A stretch of DNA of 64,000 nt. Origin: Ursus arctos (Eukaryota; Chordata; Mammalia; Carnivora; Ursidae). The notes below the pieces were generated by a model. It did no database searches and was not told where the DNA came from. It saw nothing but the letters and a program-made list of their open reading frames with translations. Both the position numbers and the translations under genes were made by a program. The stretch covers positions 56,056,444 through 56,120,443 of the forward strand of contig NW_026623067.1 in assembly GCF_023065955.2 (NCBI RefSeq), given 5' to 3'. Every line of letters starts with the position of its first letter. The first letter of the stretch is position 1. This document shows, piece by piece, positions 38,001 through 50,000 of this stretch.

Positions 38001-41000
38001 CTTTAAATCCAAAAGTATTATTCCCATTACTAAGTGTCATACTGCCTAACTGCACACAAACATACACATTTCTATTCAAGCATCTAATTCAAAGAAACTG
38101 GAAAGGAAAACAAAAACAGTAGAAAGCTGAGACGATTTCAGGATCCAAGTGGAAATTACAAATGAAGAAACAATGTTATTACTTGGAACAAAACCTTAAA
38201 GGAATTCTACCTTACTTCTTTTCCTTCTCCAAAACCTGTAAGTGGGCACCCCTGGCAACACCTTGACCTAATGAAGTAAATATTAACACCCATCGTGTGT
38301 TATTTCTTGTGACTGAGCTTGGTCCTGCTGCCCAGCATTTACTCCTACCACTTCCCACCAGGGAGGGGTGCGTGCTCAGAGATGATGAATGACTTACACT
38401 ATGTCAGGAGAATAATCATCCTTCCACTTCTAAAAAATACCTGTCATGTAACGTGAGGCACAGCTAACACAGCTTCTGCTAAAACTGTAAAATTAAGAAA
38501 GAAAAGGGGCAGGAGGTAGCCAGCGCATCTTCTAGTGTCCAAGAATGTAACGCATGGAATGGTATGGTGCCAGTAAGGCTGAAGAACTGCCCTGCGGAAA
38601 CCGATGGGCCTCTCTTACCCTCTCTCTCAAACTGCTAAATACAGTGCTATTCTAGAACATGGAACAGATGGTGATGGGGAAAAGGAAAGTAGAAAATATC
38701 CTCTTGTTCAACTTCCATACTTGCTTACCTACCTCAAGACCTGAAACCTCTGTAAAACCACTTTTATCGTGGCGCACGTTTTCCAGAGCCACCATCTGCT
38801 GTTTGACATCAAGCATGGCAAGGGCCTCCAAATACTGTTGATTTAAAACTAGGAAGGGCCAAAGAAGAGAATGTTAGTTATGAAATTTAACTCTGGCCTC
38901 ACCTAATCGAGTTACACCAACATCATACACTCACTTCTTATAAGCAATGCATATACACAGACATTGCCTACTACATCTGGCCGCATCCAGAAAATCTGAT
39001 AGAAGGGTAGGTATCAAGTGAGATAATTCATATGTAACACTAGATTAAATATTACTATTTTTAACGTTGAAGTATCTTAATTTTGCAACCAAAGTCTGGT
39101 CTTCACTTGCTCAAGGAAAATTTCCAGGATTTTCAAAGAACATACAACTGCAAATTATTTGCACTTGCTGGATAGTAAGACAAACAGATGATGAGATCTC
39201 ATATATTAACGTCAAATGTACCAGTTCTACAAACTCAGACTCATGTAAAGAGTTTTCACAAGAGGCTCTCAACCAAACGTTTAGAACAAGAAGGGTCCTG
39301 CTATCTACCGAGCAGAAAATAGTAACTTACCCTCTCGTTGCAGGGTGAGGTGGTAGAGGGGTAGGAGATGTGGCTATAGGTAGCTTCTGTCCTGAACTAA
39401 CCTAACACAGGAGAAATCTCCCATCTGCTTGAATCACTGGTATTGAGAAACACCATTTTCTGTGTGTACTTCTCACCCAGGGACTCTGCCACAGTTCACC
39501 TACTAAACTCAAGAAGATGCCCCTCTCACGCCCATGACCTGATTTAGAACTTTGTCCCCTTCAAGCCACTACTTTAAAACAGTTTATGCTAAGAAGGAAG
39601 AACAACATCTCTTAAAATTTTATAAAAAGTTGATGCCATTTTAATATTCTTAAAACACCTTACCATTTTATTAAATTTTGTCATAAGGTGGCTCATTACT
39701 TATGGGTATATGTATACATATATGTAAATTTCAAGTTTTTAATGAGTCATTGTCTTGAAAAATTAAGAATATTAATCCTAGCAACAAAGTCACAGAAGAT
39801 ATTTTTGAGAGAAAATAATGCTGAATAATTACACAGTTACATACTTTTCCTACTAGTGTTCCAATAAAACATATACCTACTAAGGTTCCTCAACACCAGG
39901 TGCTCTACAATTTTGTTTTACACTGAGTATAAAAACTAAAGGATAAAGGGAGAATGGGGAGAGATACTTTATGGGTATAGGGTTTTATTTTGGAGTGATG
40001 AAAATCTTTTGGAACTAGATAGTTGCACACATTGTGGGTGTTAATGAATTATTTACTTGTGAATGGTTAGGTTAATTTTGTTAATTGAATTTCACCTAAA
40101 ATTTTTTTAAATTGCAAAAACCTTAAAAGATGCAAATCTTCTATTATCCTTAAAGTATATTACTTCGAAATTATAGCACTTTGTCTATCAATATGTATGT
40201 TCTTAACGTAGGACACTTTAAAAATGATCTTGTAACATAATATTTTTAAAGAATTGTCAAAATACCACTTTTCACTTACGTGCATTTTCCGACTTGAGCA
40301 TTTTAATTTCTTCTGTTTTTACATTCAAAGTTTCTTGGAGGACTGCATTTTCACAGTTTAGCCTGGAAAAAAGTACCCTCCAAATAACTAAAACATTAAC
40401 ACTTCATGGTTGAATGAGAATATTTTTATCCCATAATTAGAACACAAAATGCCAAATAAAATATTTCCTACTTCAAAACAGTCTAGAACATGTATGTGAC
40501 ACAAAACAAAAACAATTTAAAAGAATGTGGTAAGGTTTTGAACATACTCAATTCTTCTGCATATTTAGCTGAGAAAGGAGAAGTATCTCAAATTAAAAAA
40601 TAAAACATAAAATAATAAAAAGTAGGAGGGGGTGCCTGGCTGGCTCAGTGGGTACAGCATGTGACTCTTGATCTCAGGGTCATGAGTTCAAGCCCAATAT
40701 TGGTGTGGAGCCTACTTAAAACAAATAATAGAGGTGCCTAGGTGGTTCAGTGGGTTAAGCATCCGTCTGGCTCTTCATTTCAGCTCAGGTCAGGATCCTC
40801 AGGGTTGTGAGATCAAACCCCATGTCAGGCTCCACACTGGGTATGGAGCCTGCTTAAGATTCTCTGTCTCTCTCTCCCTTTAATTCATTAATTAAAATTA
40901 AAATATAAAAGAATCAGGGGCACCTGGGTGGCTCAGTCAGTTAAGCATCTGACTTCATTCAGGTCGTGATCTCAGGGTCCTGGGACCGAGCCCTGAGTTG

Positions 41001-44000
41001 GGCTCTGCACTTAGTGGGGACTCTGCTTTTCCCTCTATCCCTCCCCCTGCTTGTGCACACACACACACACTCTCTCTCTCTCAAATCAAATCTTAAAAAA
41101 ATAATAAAATATGGGGCACCTGGGTGGCTCAGTCGGTTGAGTGCCTGCCTTTGGCTCAGGTCATGATCTTAGAGTCCTGGGATTGAGCCCTGCATCGGGC
41201 TCCCTGCTCAGCGGGGAGCCTGCTTCTCCCTCTCCCTCTGCCCCTGCTCATCATGCTCTCTCTTGGTCTCAAATAAATGTTTTTAAAAAATAAAAATTAA
41301 AAAAAAAATGAGAATGAGAAATATCTTGAAGGCATCCAAATATTCATTCTCCTTACTAAAGTTTTAATCATCTTAAACACCACCTATAAGCTTAAGCCAC
41401 CTTCAAAAACTTGCATAAAAAGATACATAGTTTATAATTGCAAAATACTGGAAACAATCTGAGTGCCTATCTAGGAGAACGGTTGAGTACACTATGGCAC
41501 ATCCACACAACCAGTGGGTTCCAGGATATATTGTTAATAGAAAAACAGTTCAAAAGACTGTCTACAGTCAACTGTTCTTTGGTGTAAGAAAGAAGGAGAA
41601 ATAAGAGAACAGACATATATGCCCATTTGTGCAAAAGGAAACAAAGGATAAATCAGAAAATAGACTGGTTATGGGGTAGGTACACGGGGAGAATGACATT
41701 TCTGAGTATACCTCTCAGAATAGGTCTGACTTTTGGAAGCATGTCAATGTTTTACAAAGTCAAAAATAAACAAGATGAGTAAGTAAATCAACAAGGATAG
41801 TGGAAAAAACCTAAGGTAGACTATAGATAGACACAGATGAACTTAAATGAACAGTATAACCATACTGAAAAGAAAAACAAGTTTTAATTTTTTAAAAAGA
41901 TTTATTTATTTGAAAGAGAGCAAGTAAGCACAGGGGTGGATCGGGGCAGAGGGAGAGGGAGAGAAAAACTCAAGCAGACTCCTTGGTGAGCACGGAGCCT
42001 GATGCAGGGCTTGCTCTCAGCACCCTGAGATCGTGACCTGAGCCGAAACCAAGAGTCAGATGCTCAACTGACTGTGTCACCCAGGCGCCCCAAGAAACTA
42101 AACAAGTTTTGAACACAGTGTATTGACTGGATCCCCTCAGGCTAGAAACAAAACTATAAACAAATATTGAACTCTAGTTTAGTGGGTTTGATTTTGCAGT
42201 GGTGTATATTAGCAATTCTAAAGCTACTTTCTGCATATTGTATGGCAGAATGAATAAGTAAACACTGGGTAAAAGGAGCCAGGTTTCTCCCTGTGGAAGT
42301 TACAGATGTGGAAAGGGGCAAGGCTAAAATTAACCCTGTGGTAATGGTCTGCAACTGGAGACGGGTATGAACTCAAGAGTTTTGAAAAGAGAGAAAGAGG
42401 TTTATGTATGTGTCAGTGTGTGTGTGTGTATTTCCAGCTCTGTCCTCAGAGAAGACCTTGTAGCAATGACTTCCAGTAGCACTGGGCACACCTAGCACTA
42501 AGATCTTGATTTCTAAACACCATTCCCCACTAAAAGGAACCAGGGATCCCTGAAGAAATGCTTAATATTTTAAGCATAATGGCCTAGAGTACCTTGTACC
42601 AGAAAGCAAGAAGTGCTCAAACAATAATAGGGAGGTGTCAGAAAGCCACAGGAGCCAGCTTAAAGGGGCTCCCATTGACCAAAGTTGGAAATTTTTTAAA
42701 AAGATTTATTTATTTTTCTTTTAGAGGGAGAGTGAGCGAAAGCACATGCACACCCTGGGGAGGAGGAAGGGGCAGAAGGAGAGGGAGAGAGAGAATCTCA
42801 AGCAGACTGGCCACTGAGTGCAGAGCCTGATGCAGGACTCAATCTGACAACCCTGAGATCATGACCTGAGCCGAAACCAAGAGTCAGACGCTCAACCAAC
42901 TGTACCACCCAGGTACGCCACCCTTTTCTGAGGGAGAGTCTTTTTTTTTTTTTTTTAAGATTTTATTTATTTATTTGACAGAGAGAGTAGAAGCAGGGGG
43001 AGCGGCAGAGGGATAGGGAGGAGTAGACTTCACACCGAGCAGAGAGCCTGGCGCAAGGCTTGACCTCAGGACCCAGGGATCATGACCTGAGCCAAAGGCA
43101 GACACTTAACTGAGCCACCCAGGCACCCCGAGGGAGAGAGTCTTAAGCCCACTCTGCACTGAGCACGGAGCTGGACACGGCTCAATCTCATGATCCTGAG
43201 ATCATGACCTGAGCCAAAACTAAATGAGTCAGATGTTTAAACCACCAGGCGCTCCCAAAATTGGAAAATTTTAAGCAACAGAAGAAATTATGATAGTAAT
43301 GGCTTTTAACCAGTTGAATAATGCAAGAATTCATGAATCCATTTTGGTATAAACAAGGTAGAAAAAAACCTCTTTATTACAGTAAAATGCCAGCAAATAA
43401 ATGCAGAAGGAGTAACAGAATTAGCAAATTACCATTTGGCAACCATCACAGTAATGACTGCTTAAGGCAGATAATCTATGGATGTAAAAACTAGTGGGTG
43501 AAAATCGGATAAATCACATAATCTCAAAACATCTCCCCAGAAGATGCTTATTAATCACAAGGGGAAAAAATAGTGACTATGTTGACTTTATAGTGGAGAG
43601 TGAGGGCACACACCCCACCTTAACCAAGTCGTCAAGCTTCACAGGCTAGTAATGGGACAAATCAATATAGGCCTCCTCATATGAGGCGCTAAGAACACAA
43701 CATTGCTTCAGTGGTAATACTGCCAAATTGCATAACCCGAATTAAATTCAGAAACATGAGACGTGGCCAATGTGGGATACTACACGACTGGCCTGTCCTC
43801 AAAAAATGTTAAGGACGAAAAAACACTGAATAACTGTTTCAGATTTTTTTCCCCCTGCCCCTCACTTCAGCCTCCTTCCCTCCTAAGTGTTTTGGATTAA
43901 AGGACTAAAGTTTAGATGGGACAAGCAAACTCAATGCATGATTCTGAACTGGCTCCCAAAACACAGGAATTTTTTTCTTCTCTTTTGCTAAAGGGATATT

Positions 44001-47000
44001 ATTACTAGAATAATTAGCAAATCTAAATAAAAGAGTATTAGATTAATGTCTTAATTTTGATAATTTTACTATGGTTATAAAAGTCCCTTTTTATAAACAC
44101 AGAGTGAAATATTTAGAGTAATGAGGCCTTATATGCAATTTAGTCTTAAATGGCTCAGATATCTATATATATTTAACTACAAAGAAAGAGACAGAATGAT
44201 AAAGCAAATGTGGTAAAGAGTTCTACTTTGGAGAATCTTGGAGAAAGATATACAGGAATTCTTTGTATTCTCACAAGTTTTCTATATGTGTTCAGTTATA
44301 TTAAAAGTTGGTAATAAATTAGAAGTTAAGTACTAAAGCCATCTATAACACCCGATATCAAATCTGTTCTCGATTGACTTTATAATGTGTGTTATAATTT
44401 AAAGTTACTAAGTAAATTCACATTAGTAAAAATTGCCCAAAAGATTTTGTTTGAAAAACGAATGCCAGTGGTAAAATAACTTGGAAAACATGGCTCTTAC
44501 ACTACTTTTTGTTTAAAAAAAATTTTTTTTTTTTTTTTAGGGATGCCTGGGTGGCTCAGTCGGTTAAGCATCTGCTTTTGGCTCAGGTCATGATACCGGG
44601 GTCCTAGGATCAAACCCCACATCAGGCTCCTTGCTCAGCAGGGAGCTTGCTTCTCCCTCTGCCTGCCACTCCCCCTGCTTGTGCGCTCTCTCTCTTTCTG
44701 ACAAATAAATAAATAAAATATTCTTAAAAAAATTATTTGACAGAGAGCACAAGCAGGGGGAGCGGGAGAAGGAGAAGCAGGCTCCCCATTGAGCAGGAGA
44801 TAAGGACCCCGGCATCATGACCTGAGCTGAAGGCAGATGATTAACTGACAGAGCCACCCAGGCACCCTCTTACGCTGCTTTTAAAATATAGTTTATAGGG
44901 GCTCCTGGCTGGCTCATTTGGTAATGCATGCGACTCTTGATCTTGGGGTTGTGCATTCAAACCCCATTGTGGGCATAAAGCCTACTTAAAAAATAAATAA
45001 AATATGAAACTGGTGTAAGTGGATAAGCAGTAAGAATTTCATAATATTCACAGCCCACAGAACGCCTAAGCTATATTTGAATTATATACACTTATGGGGC
45101 ACCTGGCTGGCTCAGTTGGAAGAGCATCTGACTCTTGATCTCAGGGTCATGAGTTCAAATCCCATGTTGGGAGTAGAGATTACTCAAATAAATATTAAAA
45201 ATAATAAAAATACAGATAAATTATACACACATTAAAGATTTCCAAAGAAAAACCATAGAATAAGAATATACAAACCTGTCATATTTTTGGGTCCATGATT
45301 CCTCTATATTTTTAAATCTATTCTGATCAAACTCTATTTCCCACTGCAAGGCATTTATTTCCTATAGAAAGAAAATAGCACTTTTCATGGAAAATTACTA
45401 CAAATAAATCACTTCAAGACATTGTGGGTAGCTGAAATAAATTTTTAATCACTTAAAAGGAATAGGTTAAAGAGAAACTAATTATTATTCAAAAAGAGTC
45501 TGTGACACTTGTAAACACATATAACATGCCTTTTTAGCACTCAAAAGCTTTCCCACAGCTTCCTTACTATAAGAAACAGCATCACATTTTGCTGCTCAGA
45601 ACCTAGATTTCTCATTGCCCCCACCCCCAAACCATACAGACCCACAAGCCTGGGAGTTTGAGGCCAGGACACTGCCACCAAGGAATGCTACAACAGGCAC
45701 AGGAACAAGACCTTCCGAGGTGATTCCTAACTACCGTTTTAGTGATGAAGAGATGGCCAGAAAGAGGCAGGCTCTGCCAGGCAAGCAGAGAAAGAAAAAG
45801 GAAAAAGAAGAAAACTAGAAAGTGTCAACTTGGCAAGTGTCAACTTTACTACCTTAAAATGAGGAAATAAAGGAAATCTTAATTCTTTGCCTGTGTAACA
45901 ATATGTTTTGGATTGTAAGTTCCAAAAGGGAAGAGTCTGTATTAAATAGAAGCACAACTAAAAGAGGGTGTGCACAAATGACATACCCATCAGTATGGTG
46001 ACTCTTAAAGGAAATTCTATTTGAAAGCTTAGTGGACTGAACAAGTCTACACTAAAAAGTGGCAAATACCTTCTCCAAGGATCTCTTTTGTTCCATAGTC
46101 TTTTGAAGCATCATTTGGGTGTGACTTGTGGCTTTGCCAAATATTGCCTAAGAAAAACAAGAATCATAGGAGTATAAATTAAATTTCTCATTACTCCTAT
46201 ATGCATAGTAAGGTTCACATTTTTATTTTAAGACAACAGAAAACCAGAGAATTTCCATAGAGACTGCCTTTTATGGAGAATTTGATAGTTCACATGTCAA
46301 AAGATCTTGGTTTGACTCTCCTGGTGAATATGAGAATGAAGGAATGAACTTTCCACACAAAGACTGGTACATGAACAAATAAAGCATTCATAAGAGCCCA
46401 AAAGAGGAAACAGTGTAAGTGCCCATCAAATGGTGAATGGATAAACAAAATATGGTATATCCATACAGTAGAAGATTAGGCAATAAAAAGGAAGAAAGTA
46501 CTGACACATGCCACACCATGCATGAGCCTTAAAAACATGTTAATTAAAGGAATCCAGACACATATTATATCTTTCCATTTACATGAAATAGAAAAGACAA
46601 ATCCAAAAGACAGTAAGGAAATTAATGGTTGTCCAGGGTTGGGGATGGGAATGAGGAATGACTGCTGATGGGTTAGAGCTTCATTTTGGGGAATATTGAG
46701 AATATTCTAAAATTAGATCGTGGTCATGGTGATGCAACTCTAATGTTAGCAAAAATAAATTATGTACTGAAAACAAGTGAAAGCCATGGCATATAAGTTT
46801 TACCTCAATAAAACTGTTCTAAAAATCTGCACCTCAAAAAAAAAAAAACTATATTAAGCACTGATGCTTTTGTTTTAAAAGATAAAACCATACTACCAGA
46901 GATTGGAATGTGTAAGTGACCATAGTTTAAAAATAACTTCTTACCATGCTTTGAAGAATTTTCAGTGCTTCCTCTTTACCTTCAAGTTGTCTTTGAGATG

Positions 47001-50000
47001 CCTCCAGTTCAGTTTTTAAAATTTCTACCTCCTGAGGGGAGAAGTAACATTAGTCTACATATCTGTAAGATATGCAGCCCCCAAAATGATCAGCTTCCTA
47101 AGTGGCCCAGGCGGCCTTTAGATTGAAACTCTCACTGTCAGGTACCCATTGTTACTAAAAGCCCAGATCTTTTTGCTTTTACCCTTCTAGACCACACAGC
47201 TAATAATCTGAAAATAATCTTTAGGGTACCTAAAATAAGCACGTGATCATCCACAGAGCTACAGCAGCTATCATCAGTTGAATTATGTCCTTCCCACCAA
47301 GTAAAGATATGTCCAAATCCTAACTCCTGGTAGTAAGAATGTGACCTTACTTGGAGACAGGGTCTTTGCAGATGATAATCAGATTAAGATGACGTCATAC
47401 TGGATTAGGGTAGGCCTCAATTCAGTGACCACTGTCCTAAGACAAGGGAAATGTGGGCACAGACACAAAGGGGAGAAGGCCATGTGACAACAGAGGCAGA
47501 GACTAGAGTGATGCCGCTGTAAGCCAAGGAAAGCCAAGACTGTCAGGGGCAAACTCCAGAAGCTAGGAAGAGGCAAAGAAGGATTCTCCTCGACCTTCCA
47601 GAGGGAACATGGCCAACTGACATCTTGATTTCAGATTTCTAGCCTCCAGAACTGGGAGAGAATAAATCTCTATAGTTTTAAGCCACCTGTTAGTGGTGCT
47701 TGGCGACAGCAGCCCTAGAAAACGAATACGGTAGCTTGGTGGCTTTTACCAAAAGAGTTAGAAATACACATTATGATGGGCTTCCTGTTTCCCAAAAGGT
47801 AGGGACCCTGCATGGATACTCCTACTCCCAGCAGGCTGGACTCAGAGCACCTGGGAAACCTGCTGGTCTTCTGACTTCAAAGATGTTAAATTAAGTCAGT
47901 TTATTTCAAGCCACACACAGGAAAGACAGATGGAGGGAAGTTTGTAACTCTTTTCTCCAGGAGCAGATCAGAGAAGTTGTGAAAGATTCTGGGTGAAAGG
48001 CGAGCTGGAGGGCGTGTTTGCATACATAGCTTTCTTGAGAGATGAGAAAGATAAGAAACAGAGGAGGCCAGTTGAAAGTTATGAGCTTTACACTGTGGCT
48101 CACTGAGAGTATCTGGAAAGCCAGTATTGCCTTCCACACAATTTTAGTATTACTTAAAATACCAGTGGGCTGTGTTCACATGAGAATTTTTATATTAGCC
48201 AGAGTACTTACCTCTAAAGTATCATGAAGACGTTGCTTTAATTCTACATTTGACAATTCTGAATTAGAATCTATTAGGGGAAAAAAAACAAAACAAATAT
48301 GTTTTTTTTTAACTAGTTGAATTTAGGACATCTATTTACAAAATATCAAATACAATTTTTTGTCAAGAGGAAAGAACTGTAATAAACCAAAAAATGATAA
48401 AAATAAGTAGCTTAAAGCATTGCACAAATGAAAAGACACATACTTTTGAATAAAAAATACTCTTTACAAAAGGACTCTCTAATAAAACTGTTAATGAATT
48501 GGTTAATTACTACATGCAAAACAGTATTTAAAAACATGAATGTTGGTGAGTGAAATAAATTTTGGTGTTTGGCTTAAGTTTGATCAATATAGTATATGAA
48601 TACCTAAGAAATAACCTGAATTTAATTTCTTTCCAAGGAGAATGACTAGAAGTCTCCTGTAACTTCAATTATTCTCTCCTTAATGTGATCATTTGAGACA
48701 TTAAACTGAGCTTCCCAGGAGCTTCATTTTCATTGTGGTCTCACTGGCAATAGAAAAACATGAAAGTGGTAAATCACAAGCAAGAAGATTAAGAAGAAGT
48801 AAAAGGAAGAAAAGATTTTTAGAAAGAGTATTTTGAGGGACATTAAAAAACTTCTCAAAGCAATTTTTTCGTTGCTGTTCTGAACTTTCAGTATGACAGT
48901 ATCCAAGGCAAAAACTCAATCTTGTTTTTACTCTGATGGCATAAGGCTCCAAGGAGAGACAAGTGACATTGGGTTGGCAATGACGAGTTCTGTTGTAGTA
49001 ATACTTGTGGTAGGCAGAATAATGGCCCTAAAGATGATCCCATCTTAATCCCCAGAACCTGTGAATATATGGCAAAAGGGACTCTGTTGGTGTGATGAAA
49101 TTAAGGACTAGGAGATTATCCTAGATTATCCAGGTGACCTCATTGTACTCACAAAGGGTCCTTATAAATGAAAAAGGGAGGCAGGAAAGTCAGAGTCAGG
49201 GTGAAACAGCATGAGAAAGACTTGACCAGCCATTGCTGGCTTTGAAGATGGAGGAAGGTGGCCATGAGCCAAGGACTGCAGGTGGGCTCTAGAAGCTGGA
49301 AAAGGCACAGGAATGGATTCTCCTAGGGTCTCCAAAGGAACACAGCCCTGCCGACACCTTGATTTTAGCCCAGTAAAACCTGTTTTGGATTTCTGACCTG
49401 CAGAACTGTAAGATAATAAATTTGTGTTATCTTAAGGTATTAAATTTGTGGTAATTTGGAAATTATCTATTAGTGACAAGAGACCAAGACAATATCCTTA
49501 TGTAGGATCAGGCTAACTTGAGATGAAAGTCCATAACCCAACAAGACAGGAGCTCATACTTTTCCTGTTACATCTTGTTAATATCTCAGTGGTTTCCTCA
49601 TGTTCTTATAAAGGCGTTTTAGCATCATGTGCGGTTTTCAACATCTTGCTTGCAAAACAGAACCCAACCTCTATGTGTGATAAGGAACTGAAAGAAAAAT
49701 ATATAAATAATCCCATCCTAATTTCAAGAAGGATTTTGAAAGATGGGGGATAAGATCCTCATCTGCAGCATGTTTTTTGTAAATCTAAAAACCATGTTTC
49801 TTAAATTATTCTCATGTTGTTCTAATTTGTGTTAGTTCCATGTGGGTGGGGAAGTTTTACCACATAGATTATAAAAGATTCAGCCAGACAAAAGCTGTGC
49901 CACTGAGTAGGCATGGAGTCACCCCTGGGTTTGCAACCATTTTGGAGTTGTAACATTCTATCACAACGTGATTCTGAATTTTATTCTTTCCTTAATATAT

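Noticed and set aside
45095..45200. tRNA-Lys gene candidate
   Set aside because: The head keeps a tRNA-like layout with a CTT anticodon loop, but stem pairing is degraded and it continues into a SINE tail; many such heads occur here.
47270..49500. Full provirus bounded by two LTRs in CCDC125
   Set aside because: The two LTRs belong to different subgroups, and the DNA between them is a CCDC125 exon and plain intron without any internal retroviral genes.
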